From NCBI RefSeq assembly GCF_013449685.1, contig NZ_JACDSF010000008.1:1-34032 (forward strand): a stretch of DNA of 34,032 nt, in the 5' to 3' direction. Below are positions 26,783 through 34,032 of the stretch, one piece after another. Position numbers and translations under genes: made by a program. The stretch is from Pectobacterium brasiliense (GTDB taxonomy: Bacteria; Pseudomonadota; Gammaproteobacteria; Enterobacterales; Enterobacteriaceae). Each line of letters begins with the position of its first letter. The first letter of the stretch is position 1. The notes beneath the pieces are model-generated. The model ran no database searches and was not told the origin of the DNA. It saw only the letters and a list, made by a program, of their open reading frames with translations.

Positions 26783-27646
26783 TTGGAAAGAAGTGTTACA
26801 GCAGGGAAATGGCTGGCTTATTGTCGCTTGATGCGAATTGATAAACCGATAGGTTCTCTGTTGCTGCTGTGGCCAACGCTATGGGCGCTGTGGCTAGCGG
26901 GAGGCGGGGCACCTGCGCCGTGGACGCTGTTTGTTTTTGTCGCTGGCGTTTTCTTGATGCGTGCGGCGGGCTGCGTCATCAATGATTATGCCGATCGCCA
27001 TTTTGACGGCCATGTAAAACGTACTGCTTCTCGCCCATTGCCCAGCGGTGAGGTGAGTGAACGAGCGGCCAAGGTGCTGTTTGTCGTGCTGGTTTTGTTG
27101 GCGTTTGTCTTGGTGCTGACGCTGAATAAGATGACGGTCTGGCTGTCCGTTGCGGGGCTGGTTCTGGCGTGGGTCTACCCGTTCATGAAACGGGTCAGCC
27201 ATCTTCCTCAGTTTGTGCTGGGCGCGGCGTTTGGCTGGTCAATCCCGATGGCTTATGCGGCGGTGAGTGAAAGCCTGCCAGCGAGCTGCTGGATGATGTT
27301 TGTCGCGTATATTTGCTGGACGGTCGCCTACGATACCCAATATGCGATGGTGGATCGTGATGACGACCTGAAGATCGGCGTGAAATCCACTGCGATCCTA
27401 TTTGGCCGGTTTGACAATATCATCATTGGGTTACTGCAGTTCAGTATGCTGGCGTTGCTGCTGGCTTTGGGCATCATCACCGGATTAGGCATGCCATACA
27501 CTATTTCGCTGCTGGTGGCTGCGGGAATGTTTGTTTACCAGCAAGTTCTGACCGCTGGGCGCGAACGTGATGCCTGTTTCAAAGCCTTTCACAATAATAA
27601 ATACGCAGGTATGGCGATATTTATTGGCGTACTGTTTGGCCTATAG
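26783..27646 (+). CDS. ubiA: 4-hydroxybenzoate octaprenyltransferase UbiA
   Basis: The protein has 287 residues (E. coli 290). It starts at a rare TTG at 26783, with AGGAG 8 nt upstream. This gives [20 protein letters not shown], aligned with the E. coli start. It is an inner-membrane enzyme that attaches the polyprenyl chain to 4-hydroxybenzoate. Both Asp-rich, Mg/diphosphate-binding motifs are present: [15 protein letters not shown] from 67, and DRDDD at 191-195. About eight to nine membrane helices are visible. Co-transcribed with ubiC. Confidence 0.97.
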   Translation: MERSVTAGKWLAYCRLMRIDKPIGSLLLLWPTLWALWLAGGGAPAPWTLFVFVAGVFLMRAAGCVINDYADRHFDGHVKRTASRPLPSGEVSERAAKVLFVVLVLLAFVLVLTLNKMTVWLSVAGLVLAWVYPFMKRVSHLPQFVLGAAFGWSIPMAYAAVSESLPASCWMMFVAYICWTVAYDTQYAMVDRDDDLKIGVKSTAILFGRFDNIIIGLLQFSMLALLLALGIITGLGMPYTISLLVAAGMFVYQQVLTAGRERDACFKAFHNNKYAGMAIFIGVLFGL

Positions 27647-27663
27647 CGCTAACCGACAGAGAC

Positions 27664-27693
27664 AAAAAAGCAGCGATTTCTCGCTGCTTTTTT
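27664..27693. terminator. Bidirectional terminator between ubiA and plsB
   Basis: AAAAAAGCAGCGA and TCGCTGCTTTTTT form a perfect 13-bp stem with a 4-nt loop, giving A- and T-runs on both sides. It serves the convergent ubiA and plsB transcripts. Confidence 0.92.
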
Positions 27694-27783
27694 ATGGTGG
27701 AATACTCAGAACTATTTGTCATGCCAAATGTATTCACGGCTTGATGGCGGCATGTTATCCGCCATTTTCCCGTGACTGTCCGG

Positions 27784-30297
27784 TTAATCCTGCTTTGTCT
27801 CTTCGACCTTTTCTACCGGCTGACTACTGGTTTCTATCTGACTATTAGCTTCCACCTGACTGGCGGCTTCCATTTCAGCGGATGAGCTGGCGCTTTCGAT
27901 AGTCAACCGCACTTCTGGGGTGATCAGATCGCCGAGGATATTGTAGATTGCCACGATATCGCCTTGTGCCGCTTCCACACTGTCGGTGATATATCCTTCT
28001 GTACGTAAGGTCGCGACCAGCGTTGAGAATACCGCTTTATCAAAGAATTCCGGCGCGTTGATACCGTGCAGGACGGACAGACGCTGCGCCATGTTCCGGC
28101 TTTCTTTCTCCAGCGTTCCACGGTTGATCCCAGGGTTCGCACACAGTAAAGACAGCGTGATGGTATAGCGTTGCAGTGTTTCACGCACGCCTGCTGACAG
28201 CAGTTGCAGCGTACGGATACGTGGCGGATTGATGGCTAATTTACCGTCACGGCTGCACAGCAGCTCTTGTCGAATCAGTTCATTAGCCAATGTCTCCAGC
28301 ACGTCCGGCAACTGCTCTTTGGAATAGTGCAGGAACAGCTCAGCTTGCAGCAGCGGATAGATCAGCGCGATCTGCCGCACGACGTCGGCAAGCGTAATCC
28401 GGCGATGGTGGATGACGATGCTGGCGATCAGCGACGGCAAGACCAACAGGTGCTGGATGTTATTGCGGTAGTACGTCATCAGTACCGCCTGCTCGCGCGG
28501 CAGAATGATGATATCGCCAATACTATCCTTCTCGACTTCAAACTTGTTCATGCCTAGCGCGTGTTCCAGCAGTTCATCCGCTGTCTTCTTCGGTGTCGTA
28601 ATATCTTTGTGATAAGGCACCTGGCGCAGTAGTTGGAGGTAGCAATCCAGCTGTTCGTGCATTTGTTCGCGCGTCAGTGAACGCTGGCGCGAGGCTAATA
28701 AAGCCGTAGAGCACAGGTTCATCGCGTTTGCTGCCGCAGAATTGTTGATGCGCACCATGATATCCATAGAGATATCCTGCACAGTCGGCGTTAGCCAGCT
28801 CGGGCGCTGTGCTTCAATCGGATCGATCGCGTCACGCCATTGCGGAACATGCTGATTCAGGTAGGTTGTCAGCGGGAGGGGTTCACCGAAGTTCACGTAC
28901 CCTTGGCCGAGATTACGCAGTTTGCGCAAACCGCGCACCATCTGCATAAAACCTTCTTTTTCCTTCACCGCACCGCGCAGCTCTTTCGCATAGGTGCCGA
29001 CTTCCATCACATGTTCGTAGCCGACATAAATCGGTACCAGCGTGATAGGACGAGTGCCGCCTCTCAGCATGGCCTGAATGGTCATCGCCAGCGTACCGGT
29101 TTTCGGCTCTAACAGACGGCCCGTGCGTGAACGTCCACCTTCCATGAAGTATTCAACCGAATAACCGCGGGCAAACAGCTCACCCAGATATTCACGGAAA
29201 ATCGTGGAATACAGTTTGTTGCCTTTGAAGGTACGGCGAATAAAGAACGCGCCAAGACGGCGGAAGATCGGCCCTGCTGGCCAGAAATTCAGGTTGATGC
29301 CGGCGGCGATGTGCGGCGGTACTAAGCCTTGATGGTACAGGACGTAGGACAGCAGCAGATAATCCATGTGGCTGCGGTGGCAGGGCACGTAGACAATGCC
29401 GTGACCATCCTGCGCCAGTTGGCGAACGCGTTCGGCGTTGTGGACGTTAATCCCCTGATAGAGGCGGTTCCACGTCCAGCTTAAGACGCGATCCGACAGA
29501 CGCACGGCTTCGTAGGAGAAGTCAGCGGCGATTTCTTCCATCAGCGCAATAGCGTTCTGCTGGGCTTTCTCAGTAGAAATCTTCTTACTGCGCGCCTCAT
29601 CGTCTACGGCTTTCTTGATCGCTTTGGAATCCAGCAACTTGTTAAACAGTTCCTGACGCACTGGCAAGCGCGGCCCAACTGCCGCCAAGCGTTGGCGGGA
29701 GAAGTGCATACGTGCGACACGCGCCAGTTTGTGGGCTATGGTTTTGTCAGTACCATGCTCGGTCGCCATATAGCGTAGTGATACCGGGCTGGAGAAGCGG
29801 ACAAAGCTGTCGCGGCCTAGCCACAGGACGGCGAAGAATTTCTCGATACCGTTGAGCAAGCGCAGGTGTGGTGCGGCCTGAGCGTGACCTTCCCGACCCG
29901 GAGAACGTCCAAACATCACAGAAACCGGCACCATCTGTACGTCTAAATCTGGATTGGCACGATGCAAATCCAGATAGTCGTGGAACAGCTTGACGGATTT
30001 CTGTTTGGGAACGTAATAGCGGAAGACGCGCGGCCCGTCATTGATAAAGACGTGGCTAGGCAGTTCGACGCCATCGAATTCGAACGGCTGCGAGGGATCG
30101 GGTAGCCCCAATGCCAGGCATTTCGCTCGTAGCGTCAAGAGATCCGCCTGAGAGTTATAAGGCAGAACATAGAGTATAGGACGTGAGGGATCTAACCCCA
30201 GCTCGACCACCGGATCTGCGGGAACAACTTTGCTCTTCACCAGCAGTTTCAGTGGGAGATTCAATAATTTATAGTAAATTTTACGCCAACCTGACAT
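27784..30297 (-). CDS. plsB: Glycerol-3-phosphate acyltransferase PlsB
   Basis: The protein has 837 residues from the ATG at 30297 ([20 protein letters not shown]), matching the E. coli start. The open frame extends 69 codons upstream into the dgkA promoter region and is not coding there. It is an inner-membrane enzyme that acylates glycerol 3-phosphate at position 1, the first step of phospholipid synthesis. The acyltransferase blocks include HRSHMD (H307-x4-D312), then [16 protein letters not shown], and [16 protein letters not shown]. It is about 30 residues longer than E. coli PlsB because of a C-terminal tail rich in Ser, Glu and Gln. dgkA diverges from it, as in E. coli. Confidence 0.98.
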   Translation of the reverse strand: MSGWRKIYYKLLNLPLKLLVKSKVVPADPVVELGLDPSRPILYVLPYNSQADLLTLRAKCLALGLPDPSQPFEFDGVELPSHVFINDGPRVFRYYVPKQKSVKLFHDYLDLHRANPDLDVQMVPVSVMFGRSPGREGHAQAAPHLRLLNGIEKFFAVLWLGRDSFVRFSSPVSLRYMATEHGTDKTIAHKLARVARMHFSRQRLAAVGPRLPVRQELFNKLLDSKAIKKAVDDEARSKKISTEKAQQNAIALMEEIAADFSYEAVRLSDRVLSWTWNRLYQGINVHNAERVRQLAQDGHGIVYVPCHRSHMDYLLLSYVLYHQGLVPPHIAAGINLNFWPAGPIFRRLGAFFIRRTFKGNKLYSTIFREYLGELFARGYSVEYFMEGGRSRTGRLLEPKTGTLAMTIQAMLRGGTRPITLVPIYVGYEHVMEVGTYAKELRGAVKEKEGFMQMVRGLRKLRNLGQGYVNFGEPLPLTTYLNQHVPQWRDAIDPIEAQRPSWLTPTVQDISMDIMVRINNSAAANAMNLCSTALLASRQRSLTREQMHEQLDCYLQLLRQVPYHKDITTPKKTADELLEHALGMNKFEVEKDSIGDIIILPREQAVLMTYYRNNIQHLLVLPSLIASIVIHHRRITLADVVRQIALIYPLLQAELFLHYSKEQLPDVLETLANELIRQELLCSRDGKLAINPPRIRTLQLLSAGVRETLQRYTITLSLLCANPGINRGTLEKESRNMAQRLSVLHGINAPEFFDKAVFSTLVATLRTEGYITDSVEAAQGDIVAIYNILGDLITPEVRLTIESASSSAEMEAASQVEANSQIETSSQPVEKVEETKQD

Positions 30298-30423
30298 AAC
30301 AACATGGAGCCTCTTGTTAGCAATGCGCCCCAAGGATACCAGAAACTGCGCCGGAGATCTGTGGTGATGAGACAACGTAAGCGCGTTAAAATGCGAACTA
30401 TTTTGCGTAATAATGGAGGATAA

Positions 30424-30789
30424 ATGAATAAAGCAACGGGGATGACCCGGATTATTAAGGCGACCGGTTATTCCTTTAAGGGGCTGAAGCAGGCGTGGCA
30501 GCATGAGGCGGCATTTCGTCAGGAAACGATACTGACCCTTGTCGGCGTCATTATCGCGTGTTTACTACCGATTACGCTGGTCGAGAAATTGCTACTGATC
30601 GGGTCTGTGGTACTGATTATGCTGTTTGAGCTGGCCAATAGCGCCATTGAAGCCGTGGTCGATCGCATTGGTCTCGAGCACCACGAATTATCCGGTCGGG
30701 CGAAAGATATTGGCTCGGCGGCTGTCTTTGTTGCCATCTTGTTAGCTGCTGTCGTGTGGGGCTGCATCCTCTGGCAACATTTTGCCTGA
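30424..30789 (+). CDS. dgkA: Diacylglycerol kinase DgkA
   Basis: The protein has 121 residues (E. coli 122). It is a trimeric inner-membrane kinase that converts diacylglycerol to phosphatidic acid, recycling lipid left over from osmoregulated glucan synthesis. The signature [20 protein letters not shown] is at about 68-87, with the catalytic Glu and Asn. There are three membrane helices and an N-terminal amphipathic segment ([20 protein letters not shown]). The ATG at 30424 has GGAGG upstream. Confidence 0.98.
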   Translation: MNKATGMTRIIKATGYSFKGLKQAWQHEAAFRQETILTLVGVIIACLLPITLVEKLLLIGSVVLIMLFELANSAIEAVVDRIGLEHHELSGRAKDIGSAAVFVAILLAAVVWGCILWQHFA

Positions 30790-30854
30790 CGGCACGCATA
30801 AATGAGTAAAAGTCAGGGGCTTTGCCGATATCTTCATTTCCAATTGTGGCTTAC

Positions 30855-30891
30855 CTGTATATACTCACAGCAAGACTGTATAAACAACCAG
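30855..30891 (+). promoter_or_regulatory. Two LexA (SOS) boxes before lexA
   Basis: Box 1 at 30855-30870 is CTGTATATACTCACAG. Box 2 at 30876-30891 is CTGTATAAACAACCAG. Both fit CTG-N10-CAG, and the pair has the same layout as E. coli lexA, which represses itself. Box 2 ends 8 bp before the ATG. Confidence 0.95.
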
Positions 30892-30899
30892 GGGGCGGA

Positions 30900-31508
30900 A
30901 TGAAAGTATTAACAGCAAGGCAGCAGCAGGTTTATGACCTGATCCGCGATCATATTGCGCAAACCGGAATGCCGCCAACGCGTGCGGAAATTGCTCAACA
31001 ACTGGGGTTTCGCTCTCCTAATGCGGCTGAAGAACATCTGAAAGCGCTGGCGCGTAAAGGTGTGATTGAAATTGTTTCGGGCGCGTCTCGTGGTATTCGT
31101 CTATTGATGGAAGAAGAGACGGGTATTCCTCTGGTTGGTCGCGTGGCCGCAGGTGAACCGCTGCTGGCACAGGAACATATCGAATGCCGCTATCAGGTTG
31201 ATCCTGCGATGTTCAAACCCAGCGCTGACTTTTTGCTGCGGGTGAGCGGCATGTCGATGAAAAATATCGGTATTATGGATGGCGATTTACTGGCTGTGCA
31301 TAAAACAGAAGATGTGCGCAACGGCCAGATTGTCGTCGCGCGTATTGACGATGAAGTGACGGTGAAGCGCTTGAAAAAGCAGGGCAATACGGTACACCTC
31401 CTCGCTGAAAATGAAGAGTTTGCCCCGATTGTTGTCGATCTACGTCAGCAAAGCTTTTCGATAGAAGGCTTGGCGGTTGGCGTGATTCGTAACAGCGACT
31501 GGAGCTAA
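30900..31508 (+). CDS. lexA: LexA repressor/protease
   Basis: The protein has 202 residues, equal to E. coli, from the ATG at 30900. An upstream in-frame ATG at 30822 would place both SOS boxes inside the gene and is rejected. It represses SOS genes and cleaves itself when RecA filaments form. The N-terminal winged helix includes [23 protein letters not shown]. The cleavage site Ala84-Gly85, catalytic Ser119 (GMSM) and Lys156 are all present. In E. coli dinF follows; here a terminator follows and dinF is absent. Confidence 0.99.
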   Translation: MKVLTARQQQVYDLIRDHIAQTGMPPTRAEIAQQLGFRSPNAAEEHLKALARKGVIEIVSGASRGIRLLMEEETGIPLVGRVAAGEPLLAQEHIECRYQVDPAMFKPSADFLLRVSGMSMKNIGIMDGDLLAVHKTEDVRNGQIVVARIDDEVTVKRLKKQGNTVHLLAENEEFAPIVVDLRQQSFSIEGLAVGVIRNSDWS

Positions 31509-31564
31509 CCGTTCCACAGTAATAGGAGATGCCCGAGTTTTTTCTGAATTCGTTCGTGCTTCTC

Positions 31565-31600
31565 AAAGAAAACGATAGCTTTTGGGCTATCGTTTTCTTT
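31565..31600. terminator. Bidirectional terminator between lexA and zur
   Basis: AAAGAAAACGATAGC (31565-31579) and GCTATCGTTTTCTTT (31586-31600) form a perfect 15-bp stem with a 6-nt loop. T-rich arms on both strands suit the convergent lexA and zur transcripts. Confidence 0.88.
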
Positions 31601-31642
31601 GTATACAACGTCCTGTCACGAAGGAGATTCCATCAATGGATA

Positions 31643-32152
31643 CTATCGTTTTTTAATCGGAACGGTATGGTCGTGATCGCAATGGTCCGTCTGTTTGCAT
31701 AATGCGACTTCCTGGCAGCTTCCGCACAACCCATGCGCTTCCACTACGCTATGACGCAGCGTAAATCCCGACTGCTGTGCCAGACTACGCAGCGTTTCTT
31801 CCACACCTTCGGTTTGACGTTCCGTGACTTGCCCACAGCGGTCGCAGATGAAAAGGGCAGATGTATGGCTGTGGTCTTCGATATGGTGACACAGCACGTA
31901 GCTGTTGTTTGATTCGACGCGATGAATGAAGCCTTGTTCCAGCAGAAAATCCAGCGCGCGATAGACAGTCGGCGGTTTCGCCTGAGGTTCGGAAACGCGC
32001 AGCAGATCCAGCAGGTCATAAGCGCTGATAGCACCCGACTGCTGTGCCATAAGGCGTAAAACCTCTAACCGCTGTGGCGTGAGACGCACAGCGCGCTGCT
32101 GACAAATCTGTTCAGCCTGGGCAAGAAGTTTGTCCTGTTGGGTTGAATCCAT
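31643..32152 (-). CDS. zur: Zinc uptake regulator Zur
   Basis: The protein has 169 residues from the ATG at 32152, preceded by AGGGTGAT at a good distance. The ATG two codons earlier (32158) directly abuts that sequence and is less likely, as is the longer frame to 32272, which contains the upstream terminator. It is a Fur-family repressor of zinc uptake genes. The N-terminal winged helix includes VRLTPQRLEVLRLM and PPTVYRALDFLLEQGF. The structural zinc ligands CDRC (103/106) and CGSC (143/146) are present. The C-terminus is His/Asp-rich (CDHDHT). E. coli Zur is 171 residues. Confidence 0.97.
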   Translation of the reverse strand: MDSTQQDKLLAQAEQICQQRAVRLTPQRLEVLRLMAQQSGAISAYDLLDLLRVSEPQAKPPTVYRALDFLLEQGFIHRVESNNSYVLCHHIEDHSHTSALFICDRCGQVTERQTEGVEETLRSLAQQSGFTLRHSVVEAHGLCGSCQEVALCKQTDHCDHDHTVPIKKR

Positions 32153-32209
32153 TGTCATATCACCCTGACGCATTGAGGAACAAGACGGATATCTTACCAC
32201 GACTGAATA

Positions 32210-32233
32210 AAAACGCCGAACTGGCGGCGTTTT
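32210..32233 (-). terminator. Rho-independent terminator of yhaK
   Basis: On the minus strand AAAACGCCG and CGGCGTTTT form a 9-bp stem around a 6-nt loop, followed by T residues. It ends the yhaK transcript before zur, so zur needs its own promoter in about 32160-32210. Confidence 0.8.
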
Positions 32234-32291
32234 CCTGCGAAAACCACTTCCTGTAAAAACAACTCTCTGCAAAAAACAACGGACAGAAGCG

Positions 32292-32990
32292 CTACACGAC
32301 CAGATCGATGAGCAGCGCCCGCAAAGGCGACTCTGCCTGTAGCGTCAACGCCGTTTCTTCCTTAATGAAGGCTCCGTCGCCGCAGTGCAGTGTTTCACTG
32401 TTCTGGCTGCCTTTTACCGCCATTGAACCGTGAATCAGTTGGAGATACGCCTGATTTCCCTGTAGCGCGATTGTGCTTTGCTCATTCTGCTGGAGATCGA
32501 CATGATGAACCCAAACCTGCTGGCGCAGTTGCAGGCTATTGTGCTCACCTTCCGGTGAGGCAAGCAGCGTATAATTTACTGAACTCAGCCCCATGCGCTG
32601 CAACGGGCTGTTTTCTCGCGTTTGGCAAGCATTCAGCCATAATTGCAGCCGCGTCAGCGGTTTGTTGGCGTTGATATTATGTTCGCTATAGCTGACATTC
32701 GGCTGTGTGGCGAGCAGCAGCACATCTCCGGCTTTGGCCTGAATGTGGCAGCCGTTGCTGTCGCGGTATTCCGCTTCGCCCTGAAGAATAATATTCAGAA
32801 TATCAACCCGTGGATAGGTTCGCGGCTGAAATGATGCCCCTGGAGCCAATACTTCCTGATTGAGCACGCGCAGAGACGCGTAGCCCAGCAGCTGTGGGTC
32901 AAAATAGTGACCAAAAGAAAAGGTATAGCGCGCCTGCAACCAGCCATAGTCGGCCTGGCCGCATTGACCTGCTGCTCTTCGTGTGATCAT
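32292..32990 (-). CDS. yhaK: Pirin-like bicupin protein YhaK
   Basis: The protein has 232 residues (E. coli YhaK 233). The N-terminus GQCGQADYGWLQARYTFSFG and the following LLGYASLRVLNQEVLAPGASF match YhaK closely, as does the end SPLRALLIDLVV. It has two cupin domains. YhaK lacks the full set of His metal ligands of true pirins: here FQPRTYPRVDILN takes the place of the pirin HPH.D.E motif. E. coli YhaK is described as a cytosolic protein sensitive to oxidants, with no proven enzyme activity. It is divergent from its likely regulator gene yhaJ, with 112 bp between the starts. The ATG at 32990 has GGGG about 9 nt upstream. Confidence 0.95.
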   Translation of the reverse strand: MITRRAAGQCGQADYGWLQARYTFSFGHYFDPQLLGYASLRVLNQEVLAPGASFQPRTYPRVDILNIILQGEAEYRDSNGCHIQAKAGDVLLLATQPNVSYSEHNINANKPLTRLQLWLNACQTRENSPLQRMGLSSVNYTLLASPEGEHNSLQLRQQVWVHHVDLQQNEQSTIALQGNQAYLQLIHGSMAVKGSQNSETLHCGDGAFIKEETALTLQAESPLRALLIDLVV

Positions 32991-33102
32991 AATTTTTATC
33001 CCCCAGAGAATTATTTATTGAACTGATAGTAATTGTGTGGACGTTGGATTGTTAGCTAGTTAATCTGGTGGGTATATTCAAAATTCCTGAATGAGTACGA
33101 AG

Positions 33103-33999
33103 ATGGCGAGAGAACGAGCACTGACGCTGGAAGCGTTGAGGGTGATGGATGCGATCGATCGTCGTGGCAGCTTTGCCGCTGCAGCAGACGAACTGGGTAG
33201 GGTGCCTTCTGCGCTGAGCTATACCATGCAGAAACTGGAAGAAGAGTTAGATGTAGTGTTGTTCGATCGTTCTGGACATCGTACTAAATTCACGAATGTT
33301 GGGCGGATGCTGCTGGAACGTGGTCGTATCCTGTTGGAGGCCGCGGATAAGCTCACGACGGACGCAGAGGCGCTGTCACGCGGTTGGGAAACGCACCTGA
33401 CGATTGTGACGGAGGCGCTGATCCCGACTCAGCGACTTTTCCCATTAATCGATAAACTGGCACTTAAAGCCAATACGCAGGTATCGATTCTGACGGAAGT
33501 GCTGGCTGGGGCATGGGAGCGTCTTGAGCAAGGGCGCGCCGATATTGTGATTGCGCCGGACATGCATTTTCGTGCGTCTTCTGAAATGAATACCCGCAAG
33601 CTGTACACAATGAATAACGTTTATGTCGCCAGCCCAGATCATCCGATTCATCAGGAGCCTGAACCGCTCTCGGATGCAACCCGAGTGAAATACCGTGGGA
33701 TTGCGATGGCGGATACCGCGCGTGAACGCCCGGTACTGACCGTGCAGTTGTTGGATAAACAACAACGTCTGACGGTGAGTTCGCTGGATGATAAACGGCG
33801 TGCGCTGTTGGCGGGATTGGGCGTCGCGACCATGCCGTATCAGATGATTGCGCAAGATATTGCCGAAGGGCGTTTGCTGGTGATTGGACCGGAGCATCAG
33901 ATGGAAAGCCAGATTATTATGGCGTGGCGGCGAGACAGCATGGGCGAGGCGAAATCTTGGTTCCTGCGTGAGATTCCGAAACTATTGAACCAACCTTAA
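33103..33999 (+). CDS. yhaJ: LysR-family regulator YhaJ
   Basis: The protein has 298 residues from the ATG at 33103, the E. coli length and start (MARERALTLEALRVMDAIDR). The in-frame ATG at 33091 would add four residues, and neither has a good Shine-Dalgarno sequence. The N-terminal winged helix is at about 5-65 (GSFAAAADELGRVPSALSYTMQKLEEEL). The ligand domain follows to the end REIPKLLNQP. In E. coli, YhaJ responds to nitroaromatic-type compounds, and in pathogenic strains it controls type III secretion genes. It probably regulates the divergent yhaK. Confidence 0.96.
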   Translation: MARERALTLEALRVMDAIDRRGSFAAAADELGRVPSALSYTMQKLEEELDVVLFDRSGHRTKFTNVGRMLLERGRILLEAADKLTTDAEALSRGWETHLTIVTEALIPTQRLFPLIDKLALKANTQVSILTEVLAGAWERLEQGRADIVIAPDMHFRASSEMNTRKLYTMNNVYVASPDHPIHQEPEPLSDATRVKYRGIAMADTARERPVLTVQLLDKQQRLTVSSLDDKRRALLAGLGVATMPYQMIAQDIAEGRLLVIGPEHQMESQIIMAWRRDSMGEAKSWFLREIPKLLNQP

Positions 34000-34032
34000 A
34001 TTCCGCGCTTTTTGCGGCAAGGTGTTCTCCAC

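Noticed and set aside
31529..31700. Small hydrophobic frame after lexA, in the place of dinF
   Set aside because: The AGGAG directly abuts the ATG, the frame runs through the lexA/zur terminator, and it has no resemblance to DinF.
34002..34017. Possible terminator after yhaJ (CCGC...GCGG)
   Set aside because: The stem is only about four pairs, and the T-run lies in the loop rather than after the stem. The window ends before it can be judged.

Overview
The window is chromosomal DNA of an enterobacterium. The best fit is a soft-rot Pectobacteriaceae such as Pectobacterium, but that genus call rests on recollection of gene order and protein resemblance, not on a search. The right half (about 15.3-34.0 kb) is core genome. 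It has tRNA-Phe, then yjdC-dsbD-cutA-dcuA-aspA on the minus strand, fxsA, groES-groEL with a sigma-32 promoter, ubiC-ubiA, plsB, dgkA, lexA with two SOS boxes, zur, and the divergent yhaK/yhaJ pair. Many of these have exactly the E. coli protein length (YjdC 191, GroES 97, GroEL 548, DcuA 433, LexA 202 residues).

The left part (1-15.3 kb) is accessory and lies just beyond the 3' end of tRNA-Phe, a common integration site. Everything from 1 to 12.8 kb is on the minus strand. Reading in the direction of transcription, it holds a DUF4034/Sel1-like cytoplasmic protein, then a translationally coupled trio: a periplasmic HlyD-type adaptor, a GAF-like-domain/HlyD fusion, and an M50 zinc peptidase fused to an HlyD-type domain. 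An AT-rich leader follows, then a secreted phage-tail-collar-type protein, then the N-terminal 1574 residues of a giant repetitive surface protein. That protein starts with an LEPR-XLL-like motif and a DUF4347 domain, carries cadherin/Ig-like repeats, and runs off the left edge. I read this as a dedicated export and surface-adhesin cassette without an ABC transporter in view. It is the most novel part of the window.

Between 12.8 and 14.1 kb is decayed DNA. It holds a tail of phnM, a head of phnN, and the frameshifted C-terminal part of a LysR regulator. A class II-like Fic gene follows, with three copies of a 9-bp direct repeat in front of it. An AraC regulator and a LysE/RhtB exporter sit between tRNA-Phe and yjdC, a place where I know of no equivalent in E. 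coli K-12.

The core genes form known units. dsbD and cutA overlap. aspA and dcuA make and exchange C4-dicarboxylates and are separated by a terminator. groES-groEL form the chaperonin operon. ubiC-ubiA catalyse the first two committed steps of ubiquinone synthesis. plsB and dgkA are divergent phospholipid genes. Relative to E. coli K-12, the neighbours yjeH, dinF and yjbJ are absent, and groEL is joined directly to ubiC, which marks a rearrangement junction between lineages.
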